Positions 8,863 to 17,846 are shown, counted from the stretch's first letter. The stretch is 64,000 nt of DNA from Acidobacteriota bacterium (GCA_016700175.1 CP065003.1:4426880-4490879), one strand, 5' to 3'. Notes: generated by a model from the letters alone, not told the origin. Made by a program: numbers and translations.

Positions 8863-10218
8863 ATGAGACTTCTGACCGCCGATCACGTGCTTCCGGTATC
8901 GTCGCCGCCGATAGAGGACGGCGGCGTTCTGGTTTCCGAAGGCCGCATCCTTGCGGTCGGTTCTGCCGCAGATCTTCGCCAAGATCATCCGGATGTCCCG
9001 GAGGATCGCTTCGCGGGTTCCGCGATACTTCCGGGCTTCGTCAACTGCCATTCGCATCTGGAGCTTACCGTGCTTCGGGGGCTTCTCGACGACCTCGACC
9101 ACGACTTCGCCTCGTGGCTGATCAGGCTCACACAACTTCGGGCGGAGACGCTTTCGGACGAGGACATCGCTGATTCCGCACTCGCCGGAGCGCTCGAAGG
9201 TCTGAAGGCCGGGGTGACCTGTTTCGGCGACATAGGCCGATGGGGCCTCGCCGGATTCGAAGCGCTGAAGAGCACGGGTCTTCGCGGAGTGCTCTTCCAG
9301 GAGACCGAGTTCTCGCCCGAAAATGCGACGGCGGAATCCGACCTGGCAGCGCTGCTCGAGAAGATCGGCACTTTGCGCGAGGCGGAGACGGAGAAGGTGA
9401 AGGTGGGGATCTCTCCGCATTCGCCGTACACGGTGAGTCCCGCGCTCTTCGAGCGTCTGGCAGAGGCGTCGCGTGAGAAAGGCTTGAAAGTAACCATCCA
9501 CGCGGCCGAATCCGACGCCGAACAGGAACTTCTGACGGGCAGGGGCGGGTTCTTCGCAAAGATCTTCGAACAATACGGGGTCCGTTGGACGCCGCCGGGA
9601 AAGCGTTCGATCGAGTACCTGTCCTCGGCAGGAATACTCGACACGACTCCCTTGCTCGCCCACTGCACCAAAGCCGACGAGAACGAGATCCGCCTTATCG
9701 CCGAAAGCGGATCGAAAATCGCGCATTGCCCGAAATCGAACGCGAAGTTCGGGCACGGCGTCGCGCCGCTTTCGAGATTTCTGGTGAGCGGGATCGAGGT
9801 CGGGCTCGGGACCGACTCGATGGTCAGCAACAACCTCTGCGATATGCTGGAAGAGGCCCGTTTCGCGGCCCTCGCGGCGAGGATCGCATCCGCTTCCGAT
9901 CGTTTCATACAGCCTTCCGAAGCGCTGAAGCTGGCGACGCTCGGCGGTGCGGAAGCGCTCGGCCTGGCGGGCGAAACCGGTTCGCTCGAGCCCGGGAAGG
10001 CCGCCGACCTTATTGCCGTCTCGCTTCGCGAAGTGTCGAGGCTTCCGGTCAACGATGTCGAGTCGGCGCTCGTGTTCGCCTCTGGGGCGGGCGATGTCGA
10101 AATGACAATGGTCGCCGGCGAGGTCCTGTATCGCGACGGAGAGTGTCCGGGCGCGGACGCGGACAGGCTGAGAGCGAGAATGAACGAGATAGGATCTCGT
10201 TTGAAGGAAGCTCTCTAG
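8863..10218 (+). CDS. Metal-dependent amidohydrolase (cytosine deaminase / MtaD-like superfamily)
   Basis: A 451-residue amidohydrolase that probably deaminates or hydrolyses a purine/pterin-like heterocycle. The beta-sandwich start (ADHVLPVSSPPIEDGGVLV), metal ligands HSH in GFVNCHSHLELT (about residue 63-67), the HAAESDAE block (about 213), HCTKADE (about 267) and GTDSMVSNN (about 316) match the MtaD/SAH deaminase and chlorohydrolase-type group. The C terminus returns to the sandwich (GSLEPGKAADLI). The start ATG at 8863 lies 4 bp after the transglycosylase stop. The last 4 bp overlap the convergent permease gene. The exact substrate cannot be read from the sequence. Confidence 0.85.
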   Translation: MRLLTADHVLPVSSPPIEDGGVLVSEGRILAVGSAADLRQDHPDVPEDRFAGSAILPGFVNCHSHLELTVLRGLLDDLDHDFASWLIRLTQLRAETLSDEDIADSALAGALEGLKAGVTCFGDIGRWGLAGFEALKSTGLRGVLFQETEFSPENATAESDLAALLEKIGTLREAETEKVKVGISPHSPYTVSPALFERLAEASREKGLKVTIHAAESDAEQELLTGRGGFFAKIFEQYGVRWTPPGKRSIEYLSSAGILDTTPLLAHCTKADENEIRLIAESGSKIAHCPKSNAKFGHGVAPLSRFLVSGIEVGLGTDSMVSNNLCDMLEEARFAALAARIASASDRFIQPSEALKLATLGGAEALGLAGETGSLEPGKAADLIAVSLREVSRLPVNDVESALVFASGAGDVEMTMVAGEVLYRDGECPGADADRLRARMNEIGSRLKEAL

Positions 10219-11402
10219 GCGGGCGATTCGTCGGGCGAAGGCTCTTCCGCCGCGGGGAAGTCTTCCGGATGTTCGCTGAGGTGAATCTCCTGAAGCTCGT
10301 GCATCAGCTCGCCTTTTTCCGAGAGAAGTATGGCGATCGGCCTTGTGTTCGGAAACTGCGCGAGAATGATCATCATTACCACCGTGATCGGTACGCACAG
10401 GATCATTCCGGCGACACCCCAGATAACTCCCCAGACCGTCAGCGCGATTATCACCACAAGCGAGCTTATGTTCAGCTGGCTGCCCATCATCTTCGGCTCG
10501 ATGAAGTTGCCGACGATGACCTGCACCGTTCCGACCCCGACAAGGATCACGAAGAAAGGTCCGAGCGTGTCGAACTGAAGAACCGCCACAAGCGCGGGGA
10601 AGATAGTCGCGACCAGCGAACCGATGTTCGGGATGAAGTTCAGAAGAAATATCAGGAACGCCCAGAAGATCGCGAAGTCGAGTCCGACCGCAAGCATTAT
10701 CAGATAGCTCGCCACCGCTGTCAGCACACTCACGCTGAGCTTGACCGTGAAATACGCGTGGATCGATTCGTTGATCCTTTCCATCACGTCCCGGAACTGC
10801 GAAAGCCTGTTGGAATCTGGAAAAAGAGCCTGAACTTTTTTCGGGAAGAACGATTGTTCCAGAAGAAGGAAGATCACGTAGATCACGATAAGGAAGCCGT
10901 TCGCGGCGAACCCGGACAAAGTGCTGATGACGCCAGTCAGTACCGCGGTCAAAGCGGCGCCCGAATCCGGCCCCGAAAAATACTCGCCGACGCGTGCCTC
11001 GACCTCGCCTTTTGCGAGCCCAAACCTCGCGGACACCATCTCGAGCGGAGGTTCGACGATCCGCACGTACAGCTGGCCTATGTTCTCCTGGTACCTCGGG
11101 ATCGCGGTCGTCATTTCCCGAGCGTTTTCTGCTATAAGGCCGCCGATGACGATCAGAACGAAAGTGATTATCAGCGCCGAGAGCGACAGGCGCGCCCAAT
11201 TCGGAAGGTATCGGCCAATGAGCCGAAATTCGCCGAGACGATCGGCGAGAGTGTTGATGATGTACCAGACGAGAACCGCGATCACGAACGGGATCAGAAG
11301 GCCTTTCGCGACGATCAGCAGAGCGATGACCGCGGCGAGGATCACGCAGACCGAGGCCACTTTCAGAGGTGTCAGTTCGTAGATTTCCCGTTTAGGGGTC
11401 AT
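10215..11402 (-). CDS. AI-2E family transporter (PerM/YdiK-like membrane protein)
   Basis: A 395-residue inner-membrane protein of the AI-2E exporter-like family (PF01594). Hydrophobic segments cluster at about residues 14-45 (two helices, VCVILAAVIALLIVAKGL), 70-90, a long amphipathic central region, then five further helices containing NFIPNIGSLVATIFPALVA, the family signature region, and GNFIEPKMMG. The C terminus is acidic and proline-rich. Members include sodium/proton antiporters and exporters of signalling molecules; substrate here is unknown. Its start overlaps the stop of the upstream CusF-SCO gene by 4 bp, so the two are translationally coupled. Confidence 0.88.
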   Translation of the reverse strand: MTPKREIYELTPLKVASVCVILAAVIALLIVAKGLLIPFVIAVLVWYIINTLADRLGEFRLIGRYLPNWARLSLSALIITFVLIVIGGLIAENAREMTTAIPRYQENIGQLYVRIVEPPLEMVSARFGLAKGEVEARVGEYFSGPDSGAALTAVLTGVISTLSGFAANGFLIVIYVIFLLLEQSFFPKKVQALFPDSNRLSQFRDVMERINESIHAYFTVKLSVSVLTAVASYLIMLAVGLDFAIFWAFLIFLLNFIPNIGSLVATIFPALVAVLQFDTLGPFFVILVGVGTVQVIVGNFIEPKMMGSQLNISSLVVIIALTVWGVIWGVAGMILCVPITVVMMIILAQFPNTRPIAILLSEKGELMHELQEIHLSEHPEDFPAAEEPSPDESPA

Positions 11403-12316
11403 TTGAGCGAGGCCTTCAGTTCATCGAGCAGCTCAGACTTCTTCCAGTCTCCGCCGGAGAATACTTTCCGGACAGTTCCTTCCGGCCCGATCGCGACGGT
11501 TCGGAGAGAATGATTGAAATGCGTTTTGTTCTTTTCGTCAACCTCGTACCGAAGTCCGAAGAAATCGGCGATCTTCCGGATCTTTTCGTCCTCGCCAACC
11601 GCGAGCTTCCAGATCTTGAAATCCGAAGCCCTGGACTCCTTGCCCAGATAACCCAGGCCGTAAGCGCGGAGTTTCTCGGGCGTGTCCTTGGCGGGGTCGA
11701 AAGAGATCGAAAGAAGCCGGACCTTGTTCGAGAGTTCGGGATCATCGGCGATCTGGTTCGCGAGATCCGAGAAATTCTTCGACATAAGGATACAATATTC
11801 GGGAAGCGGGCACGCGGTGTAAATGAAAGTGATCGCCCACGCCTTTCCTTCGAAGTCCTTCGGAGTCAAAGTGTTCCCGTCCTGGTCGGTCAACGAAAAG
11901 TCGATCACCTTCTTTCCCTCGACGGCGACATCTTCCTTCGGCGGCTCGGGGCCTGCGGTTGTGGGGGCGTCAACTATGCTGGGGTTCTCAAGCCAGTACT
12001 TGCCCTTCTCATTGTCCACGACCATTACGGCTGTCACTTGCGAGCCTTCTTTTAGAGCGTCCCAGACCCATTCGTCCTTGAACCGGAACTTCATCGTCAT
12101 CGGCTCCATGAACCCCGGGATCTCTTCGTGCGCGATCATCGCGGTCTTCTCTTCAAGGTTGACCGACTCGACGACGCCTTTGAGTTCATAACGTTTCGCG
12201 TTGGGACCGGCGGTGAATTCATCGTCGGCCGAATCGCCCGATGTGCAGTGGATGGAAAGGACCGCGGCGGCCGCGATCAGGATACAAGCGACGATCTTGT
12301 TTCGAATGATTTTCAC
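11399..12316 (-). CDS. CusF-like copper-binding domain fused to SCO1/SenC thioredoxin-fold protein
   Basis: Predicted periplasmic lipoprotein for copper handling, probably in cytochrome oxidase CuA assembly. From the GTG at 12316 the product has 305 residues and starts MKIIRNKIVACILIAAAAVL with a lipobox-like Cys just after. The first domain (about 45-115) has the CusF features HEEIPGFMEPMTMKF (His, two Met ligands); the second (about 140-305) is an SCO fold with CPLPEYC, a CX5C version of the usual CX3C copper motif, and the distal His in FNHSLRT. The frame is open up to 12424, but that upstream part reads through repeat DNA and would precede the signal peptide, so it is not used. Coupled to the downstream permease gene. 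Confidence 0.85.
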   Translation of the reverse strand: MKIIRNKIVACILIAAAAVLSIHCTSGDSADDEFTAGPNAKRYELKGVVESVNLEEKTAMIAHEEIPGFMEPMTMKFRFKDEWVWDALKEGSQVTAVMVVDNEKGKYWLENPSIVDAPTTAGPEPPKEDVAVEGKKVIDFSLTDQDGNTLTPKDFEGKAWAITFIYTACPLPEYCILMSKNFSDLANQIADDPELSNKVRLLSISFDPAKDTPEKLRAYGLGYLGKESRASDFKIWKLAVGEDEKIRKIADFFGLRYEVDEKNKTHFNHSLRTVAIGPEGTVRKVFSGGDWKKSELLDELKASLK

Positions 12317-12450
12317 TGTTCTTGCTGTTCTTCTTTGCGGAAACTGGCGGATCCGGGGCAAGCTTCCAGGATTGTGTCTACTTAAATCGGTCAAGAGGAC
12401 TCTCGCAAAGCCGCCAAGCCGCAAAGTTCCGCAAAGCTATTACCCTAAGA

Positions 12451-12990
12451 AATAAACCACAAAGGTCATGAAGTTTCGCGCAGAGGTCACGGAGTCTCTC
12501 TGTGCACTTTGTGTCAACCTCCGTGCTCTGTGGTAAAACCCATATCTGAATCTTCAACCGATCGACGGACCAACTCCCGCAAGGCTACGAAATAAAGCGC
12601 CAACCGCAAAGGTCACGAAGTTTCGCGCAGAGGTCACGGAGTCTCTCTGTGCACTTTGTGTAAACCTCCGTGCTCTCTGTGGTAAAACCCATCTTGAGTT
12701 CTCACCTGATCGACGAACCAGGTCCAGCGAGGCCATGGAAAAAAGCGCCAACCGCAAAGGTCACAAAGTTTCGCACAGAGGTCACGGAGTCACTTTGTGC
12801 TCTCTGTGAATACCTCCGTGCTCTCGGTGGTAAAACCCATCTTGAGTTCTCACCTGATCGACGAACGAGGTCCAGCGAGGCTATGGAAAAAAGCGCCAAC
12901 CGCAAAGGTCACGAAGTTTCGCGCAGAGGTCACGGAGTCACTTTGTGCTCTCTGTGAATACCTCCGTGCTCTCTGTGGTAAAACCCTACT
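12451..12990. repeat. Tandem array of about 148-bp CACAGAG-type repeats (four copies)
   Basis: Four head-to-tail copies: about 12451-12596 (divergent), 12597-12744, 12745-12892 and 12893-12990 (truncated). The exact spacing of the last three is 148 bp. Each holds an arm rich in gcacagaggtcacggag and an opposing arm cctccgtgctctctgtgg, so every unit can fold on itself. Apparent open frames here repeat with the array and are not genes. No gene is seen from 12317 to 13085. Dispersed relatives occur at about 17630-17755 and 28699-28822. Confidence 0.85.
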
Positions 12991-13085
12991 TTAGGATCTC
13001 GATAGCTATATCGAACTATTCACACCAGGCCTTCACCACGCAACACCTCAATTCTGCCGAACCGGACGCCCGCGCGCAAACGGTC

Positions 13086-15470
13086 CTATCGTCCGATTTC
13101 CTCCAGGTTCTCGTCGTAAAGCATCCTGTAGATCCTGTAATTGTTCATCACCTTCGCGACGTAGTCCCTTGTCTGACTGAACCTGATCTCCGGAATGTAC
13201 CTCGCAGGTTCGGAAGAACCCGCGCGACTATACCAGCGGACCATGCGGTCCTCACCGGCGTTATAGCTCGCCGCGACCGCCGCCGGCTGGTTCGGGAAGT
13301 CCCGGAACAGCTTCGCCAGGTACCGCGAGCCGATCCGGACCGCACCGGCAGGGTCGTAGAGGTCGTCCTGTGTGAAGTCCCTTATGCCAATCTCTTCGGC
13401 CATCTTCGACCCAGTCGAAGGTATGAACTGCATCAGCCCTCTCGCCGCCGCCGAAGATTTGACGCCGGGATCGAACCTGGATTCCTGCCGCATTATCGAA
13501 AGCACGAAACTCGGATCGATGCCTTCAGCCCTCGAGTACTTCAACACTTCGTGCTTGAACGGGACGGGATAGAGAAGCCTGAGTTCGCCCTCGGGCATCG
13601 CTTCTGCGACGAAATTTGCCGGCATCTCCCGCCAGCGGCTTTCGGCAAGCGCCACGGAGCGGGTCACGAGCCCGCCCCTTCGGTAAAGCTCGGCAAGCGT
13701 CTCCGCTTCTTCGTCGGCCGACCCATCATCGAGGAGATGCAGTTCGTATTCGACCGAGCCTTCGTCGTAAAGGCCGAGGAATAGAAGCTCGTCGGCAAGA
13801 TCCTCGTGCCCCGGACTTCCGATCGCGGCAGGCCTCTGCCGGATCTCCTTTCTTCCCGGGATTTTCACTTGCGGTGCTTCGGGAGCCTCGAATTCGTCGA
13901 TCCGTGAATACGCTTCCTTCAGTCTGTTCAGCGCCGGTCCAAGGGATTCTTCATCGGAGGCGAGCTGAAAGGCCGCCTCGGCAGCTTCCACAAGCGATTC
14001 CGGCGAACCATCTTTCGGTACCGCGAAGGAAGCGAGCCTGGCCTTCAGGCCCTTGTCGGAGACTTTCGAGATCGAGCGAAGCCTCTCAGTCGCGAGAGAG
14101 CCATAGAAGCTTCTGAACCCGTAACGGATCCCAAGGTACGCTTCCGCCGCCTCCGGCCTTCGTCCAAGCTTTTCAAGCACATAGCCCTTAAGGAAGTCCT
14201 CTTCGCCCGCGACGTCCGTCCCGAAGCCCATCGATTCAAGTGTCTTCAGATCGGTGAGCGCACTGTTCCAGTCCTCCTGCGCGATGTGCGTCCTCGCTCT
14301 CGCGAAAAGGGCGGCCGCTTTTTCTTCGCCGGAAGGGAAGCGCGCGACCATCTCGTCCGCCGTTTTAAGCGCAAGGACGGAATCGGCGTTGTCGCGGTGA
14401 ATGTCTATCAGGTTCAGGTAGGCGTCGGCGGTCCTCTGAGAATCCGTGTTTTGCTCAATAAACCGCCGGAACCGGGTGACCGATTCCTTCGGCTTTCCGA
14501 GCGCTGCGTACGCGTTCGCCGCCTGGTAAAGCGCCTGATCCGCCTGCTCGCTTTCCGGGAACTGTTCCAGCACCCTTTCGAACCACTCGATCGCGTGCTG
14601 GTAATCACGCTCCTGAGCGAATCCACGCCCGATCTGGTATGCGCTCTCCGGCGCCCTCGGATCCCCTGGAAACCTTTCGACAAGAGCCCTGAAATGAAGT
14701 CTTGCGAGCCGGAACCGCCGGTTATGCTGAAAGACGTTCGCCCGTTCGAAATGCTCTTCCGTGGCAAGATCCAGCACCCGGCTTCCGAATTCTTCCTCGT
14801 CGACCGCGAGAAGGTCGAGCCCTTCGACCGCCGCGAGCGCGAGATCGTCAGGCTGCGCGGGATCAGGCGTGGTTTTGAGAACGCGTTTGAACGATTCGGA
14901 AGCCGTCCGGGCATCGCCGGACAGCCTCGCCGCTTTTCCGATCAGGACCAGATCCTCGCGCGAAGGGTCGCTCTCAGATCCGTGCCATCTGTTTCGTACC
15001 GAATGTATAGCCAAATCGTGATTGCCGCTTTCGAACCAGCTTCGCGCAAGCCTCTCGCCGGAAGCATATGACGGCGCCGACTCCGTGCTGAGCGAAAGCG
15101 CGTCGAGAAGGAAGAGCCTCTCTGCGGGCAGGTTCCCTGACCGGCGCATAAGCTTCGAAAGTCTCCAAAGCGCGTAGACCTCGAGCGCCGAACCTTCGTC
15201 GGCGGCATCCAGGTATCTTCTTGCGGCGGTGCCCGCGTCTCCCATCCGCTCGAACAGGCGCCCGGCAAGATACGGATAGTTGTTTGCGGAAAAGATCTGT
15301 CCTTGGTCCTGTGCTTCGATCACTTCCAGCACTTCGATCGCCGACCGGTGATTACCGGCCTCTATCCGCGAGACAAGATCCTTGTGGTGATCCGCGATGC
15401 TGACCGAAAAAGCCGGAGCGAAGAGCGACGCGAGCAGCAGGACAAGCAGAGGTGTTCGTGTATGTGGCAT
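13086..15470 (-). CDS. Soluble lytic murein transglycosylase, Slt70-like, with TPR superhelix
   Basis: Periplasmic GH23 transglycosylase of 794 residues. A signal peptide (MPHTRTPLLVLLLASLFAPAF) precedes a long alpha-helical TPR region (about 25-640; one repeat reads AYQIGRGFAQERDYQHAIEW). The C-terminal SLT domain carries catalytic Glu in IMRQESRFDP, ARGLMQFIPSTG, and ASYNAGEDRMVRWY. It is longer than E. coli Slt70 (about 645 residues) because of extra TPR copies. Divergent from folD; the two starts are only about 130 bp apart and share a symmetric -10-like palindrome. It could help recycle or remodel peptidoglycan together with DacB and the smaller transglycosylase at 8289. Confidence 0.92.
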   Translation of the reverse strand: MPHTRTPLLVLLLASLFAPAFSVSIADHHKDLVSRIEAGNHRSAIEVLEVIEAQDQGQIFSANNYPYLAGRLFERMGDAGTAARRYLDAADEGSALEVYALWRLSKLMRRSGNLPAERLFLLDALSLSTESAPSYASGERLARSWFESGNHDLAIHSVRNRWHGSESDPSREDLVLIGKAARLSGDARTASESFKRVLKTTPDPAQPDDLALAAVEGLDLLAVDEEEFGSRVLDLATEEHFERANVFQHNRRFRLARLHFRALVERFPGDPRAPESAYQIGRGFAQERDYQHAIEWFERVLEQFPESEQADQALYQAANAYAALGKPKESVTRFRRFIEQNTDSQRTADAYLNLIDIHRDNADSVLALKTADEMVARFPSGEEKAAALFARARTHIAQEDWNSALTDLKTLESMGFGTDVAGEEDFLKGYVLEKLGRRPEAAEAYLGIRYGFRSFYGSLATERLRSISKVSDKGLKARLASFAVPKDGSPESLVEAAEAAFQLASDEESLGPALNRLKEAYSRIDEFEAPEAPQVKIPGRKEIRQRPAAIGSPGHEDLADELLFLGLYDEGSVEYELHLLDDGSADEEAETLAELYRRGGLVTRSVALAESRWREMPANFVAEAMPEGELRLLYPVPFKHEVLKYSRAEGIDPSFVLSIMRQESRFDPGVKSSAAARGLMQFIPSTGSKMAEEIGIRDFTQDDLYDPAGAVRIGSRYLAKLFRDFPNQPAAVAASYNAGEDRMVRWYSRAGSSEPARYIPEIRFSQTRDYVAKVMNNYRIYRMLYDENLEEIGR

Positions 15471-15492
15471 AAGGCGACCGAACCATTATAAT
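15464..15492 (+). promoter_or_regulatory. Possible folD promoter with palindromic -10
   Basis: TATAAT at 15487-15492 lies in a perfect 12-bp palindrome ccattataatgg (15483-15494). A partial -35 (gtggca, 15464-15469, 4 of 6 matches) is 17 bp upstream. Because of the symmetry a -10 also reads on the minus strand toward the transglycosylase gene, but no good -35 is seen there. Confidence 0.45.
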
Positions 15493-15598
15493 GGTGTCCG
15501 GAAGGATAATCCCCCCATCGATCAACGGTTTCGCACGGATCGAAGCTTCCGGTGAAACTCATTTCACGGCCGGGCTGGGTCCCGGCAACAGCATAAGT

Positions 15599-16543
15599 AT
15601 GAACACAGAGATGAAAACGGCCGGCGCCGAACTCCTTAGCGGAAAGGAGTTCGCGGCGGCGATCAAGGACGATGTCGCTGCGGAGGTTGCTGAACTGAAG
15701 AAGGAAGGGATCGAGCCCTGCCTTGTCGTTGTGCGCGTCGGCGAGGACCCGGCGTCGGAAGTTTACGTAAAGAGCAAGGTAAAGACCGCCGAAGAGCTCG
15801 GTATTGTTTCGGAACACAGGCACCTTCCGGAGGACATAGAGCACGAAGATCTCCTGGCGGTGGTGAAGGAGCTTAACGCGAGAGACGATGTGGACGGCAT
15901 ACTCGTCCAGCTTCCGCTTCCCAAGCACATCGACGAAAAGGAGATCCTCGAAACAATCGACCCCGATAAGGATGTCGACGGGTTTCACCCGATGAACGCC
16001 GGAAGGCTCGCGCAGGGCCACGAGGCGCTTGTGCCGTGTACGCCGGCGGGGATCATCGACATGCTGAAGCGCAAGGGGATCGAGATGAAGGGTGCCAACG
16101 CGGTAGTTGTCGGACGCAGCAACATCGTCGGCAAGCCTATGGCCCTGCTTCTTCTCCAGGAGCACGCGACGGTCACGATCTGCCACTCGCGAACGCGGGA
16201 CCTGGCCGATGTGTGCAGCCGAGCTGACATTCTTGTCGCGGCGGTCGGCGTAACGGGCATCATCCGCGAAGAGCACATCAAGCCCGGCGCGACGGTGGTC
16301 GACGTCGGGATGAACTCGATCGACGATGCCGAAAAGGCGAGGGACTTCTTCGGCGAGGACGAGCTTGAGAAGCGTTTGAACACGATCGAAAAGCGCGGAT
16401 CCACGCTGGTCGGCGATGTGAACGCGAAAGCCGCGAAGGCGAAGGCCCGCTATTTCACGCCTGTTCCCGGAGGCGTCGGCCTCCTGACGGTCGCAATGCT
16501 GATGAAGAACACTGTGAAGGCGGCGAGACTGCGGAGGCAGTGA
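15599..16543 (+). CDS. folD: Bifunctional methylenetetrahydrofolate dehydrogenase / cyclohydrolase FolD
   Basis: Cytosolic enzyme interconverting 5,10-methylene-, methenyl- and 10-formyl-tetrahydrofolate (NADP-dependent). Family signatures are clear: YVKSKVKTAEELGI with the catalytic Lys, DGILVQLPLPKHIDEK, DKDVDGFHPMNAGRL, the nucleotide-binding VVGRSNIVGKPMALLLL and PVPGGVGLLTVAML. From the ATG at 15599 the product has 314 residues, slightly longer than E. coli FolD because of two acidic insertions near AEKARDFFGEDELEKR. The frame is open to 15491, but that extension has no family similarity. The stop codon lies at the beginning of a GTGAGC-type repeat field. Confidence 0.96.
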   Translation: MNTEMKTAGAELLSGKEFAAAIKDDVAAEVAELKKEGIEPCLVVVRVGEDPASEVYVKSKVKTAEELGIVSEHRHLPEDIEHEDLLAVVKELNARDDVDGILVQLPLPKHIDEKEILETIDPDKDVDGFHPMNAGRLAQGHEALVPCTPAGIIDMLKRKGIEMKGANAVVVGRSNIVGKPMALLLLQEHATVTICHSRTRDLADVCSRADILVAAVGVTGIIREEHIKPGATVVDVGMNSIDDAEKARDFFGEDELEKRLNTIEKRGSTLVGDVNAKAAKAKARYFTPVPGGVGLLTVAMLMKNTVKAARLRRQ

Positions 16544-16740
16544 GCAGTGAGCCGTTTAGCCGGGGAATACTGAGAGGTGAGCCGTTTAGCCTCGGCACTT
16601 GCGCCGAGGAGTACTGAGCCAGCGATGAGCGAAGCGAACCGGCGATGATCTGTGAGCTGCGATCGGACCGTGTCCGAAGCCCGACCGTCAGGGAGGGCTA
16701 AGATCTGATGCTGAGAAAAATGGATTGAGAGATTTGAATT
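16544..16740. repeat. Repeat field downstream of folD (GTGAGC units, GTTTAG hairpins, 31-bp shared block)
   Basis: Immediately after the folD stop come agtgagc-type heptamers, two GTTTAGCC elements, one with a 7-bp stem hairpin (cctcggc/gccgagg, about 16589-16608), and a block at 16670-16700 that reappears with about four mismatches at 54676-54706 downstream of the M14 peptidase gene, where it again follows GTGAGC heptamers. No gene is seen in this stretch. Confidence 0.6.
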
Positions 16741-16745
16741 TGGGA

Positions 16746-16991
16746 GTGACGACCGGAGAGCTTAACGAGGAAGTGGGTAGGCTTATCGATGCTTGGTGTG
16801 ATCGCAGGGCACTGAGTTCATTGCGCTGGATCCTCCCGAGTTAGCCTTGCAACGGGCTGACTGATGATCTCTACGAATTGAAGTCGGCCCTGGAGAACGT
16901 CAGGGCTTTCGGACGGGATGAGCATACTGAATATGAAAAGCTCGTGGCGTCGCGGTTGATATTTCTACTAGACCAAGCAATTTCAGATTGA
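16746..16991 (+). pseudogene. Small gene interrupted by an in-frame amber codon
   Basis: A GTG-initiated frame (VTTGELNEEVGRLIDAWCD...) continues in the same register through a TAG at 16842-16844 to a natural stop at 16989-16991, for a total of 81 codons plus stop. The residues after the TAG (NGLTDDLYELKSALENVRAF...) look like a continuous helical protein with the first part, recalling small uncharacterised proteins with a DAWCDRRAL...NGLTDDL pattern. It is therefore either a pseudogene with one nonsense mutation or a sequence error. It lies just upstream of the low-GC gene at 17110 and may have been its partner. Not recognised functionally. Confidence 0.5.
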
Positions 16992-17049
16992 CCCCTTCTA
17001 TCATTTGGTAGTGAACAGTGCACTTTTTGCTGTACGTGAATCATTACTC

Positions 17050-17072
17050 GTTTAGCGGCGGGCTTGCCCGCT
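17050..17072. repeat. Left copy of a perfect 23-bp inverted repeat
   Basis: GTTTAG followed by a hairpin-forming gcgggcttgcccgc core. Its exact reverse complement occurs at 17847-17869, so the pair brackets the gene at 17110-17550. Confidence 0.75.
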
Positions 17073-17109
17073 TCGGGCCAGGGAATTAGTCACGATCTGA
17101 GGATCGCTA

Positions 17110-17550
17110 ATGGAATCTTCCTTCAGACTTGGCAGGCCAGACGCATTCATTTCATTTCGCTTTCTTGCTGAGGAGTCAAATGCAGAAAGCTATTCTGAAG
17201 ATTTCTGCTTTTACTTTTCAGTCAAAGTTGGCCCCTTCTCATGTTCTGATTTGAAGATCTGGATAGATGCGGAATCGTTGCGATCTTTCTTGGTTCAGAT
17301 CGAAAAGAATGATGTTTCCGCGAAGGCTCGACTCGAATTGAATGCAATGAGTCCTGAGGATTTCAAGTTGAAAATGGAGTCTTCAGATTCGCTTGGACAT
17401 TACGCAGTGGATGTATTGTGTAGAAGGTGGATCTATGTCGGGGACGCCCATCATCATTGCTCGATCAATGTCGGGTTTGGTGTAGACCAAACAGATTTGG
17501 CTCGTCTTGCTAGCTATTTTCGGGGACTGTCTTGCAAGGCTGAACCTTAA
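17110..17550 (+). CDS. Hypothetical protein, possible WapI/DUF6228-like (immunity-type) fold
   Basis: A 146-residue cytosolic protein without signal peptide or membrane helices. The strand-rich pattern with DLKIWIDAESLRSFLVQIEK, a GHYAVDVL segment and HHHCSINVGF resembles small WapI or DUF6228-type immunity-like proteins, but I cannot confirm this. The coding DNA is visibly poorer in GC than neighbouring housekeeping genes. The gene sits between perfect 23-bp inverted repeats (17050-17072 and 17847-17869) and downstream of an interrupted small gene, which suggests acquisition as an accessory cassette. The start is the ATG at 17110; no clear ribosome-binding site. Confidence 0.6.
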   Translation: MESSFRLGRPDAFISFRFLAEESNAESYSEDFCFYFSVKVGPFSCSDLKIWIDAESLRSFLVQIEKNDVSAKARLELNAMSPEDFKLKMESSDSLGHYAVDVLCRRWIYVGDAHHHCSINVGFGVDQTDLARLASYFRGLSCKAEP

Positions 17551-17629
17551 AAAATGACTAAGGTAGCCCGTGCTAGCGCCTAGACTTCGACATTCTTTTC
17601 AGTTGGCAATGATCATGTTGCAGTCAGCA

Positions 17630-17755
17630 ATGCTCCGTGTCCTTTGTGAAAGACTTTGTGCACTTTGTGGTAGACCTTCTCTAAAACACTTGAGTGACGA
17701 CAGTGAATTAACCACAGAGTGCACAAAGGTTTTCACAAAGATGCACGAAGGAAGA
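17630..17755. repeat. Dispersed CACAGAG-type inverted repeat
   Basis: Arms such as cctttgtg...gtgcactttgtggt (about 17640-17672) and accacagagtgcacaaagg (about 17710-17729) face each other, so the DNA can form a long imperfect stem. It resembles the units of the array at 12451-12990 and the element at 28699-28822. Together with the inverted repeat at 17847 it fills the 17551-17901 gap; no gene is seen there. Confidence 0.65.
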
Positions 17756-17846
17756 GGAAGAAGTGGAAACCGATCATTGGGAATTGATTAAAGAACGGTA
17801 GCCTGCGCTGACGTTTGGGCTTCCGATACGGCAGTGCTTATTTATG

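Noticed and set aside
8821..11199. 792-codon open frame on the minus strand opposite the amidohydrolase and permease genes
   Set aside because: It is a shadow of two well-supported genes; composition is Arg/Ala/Gly-rich with no domain, as expected from GC-rich antisense frames.
9585..11513. 642-codon plus-strand open frame over the permease gene
   Set aside because: Low-complexity, highly charged translation without motifs; the opposite strand encodes a clear AI-2E-family protein.
12554..12994. Several short open frames between the CusF-SCO and Slt genes
   Set aside because: Their translations repeat with the 148-bp array and show no protein-like features.
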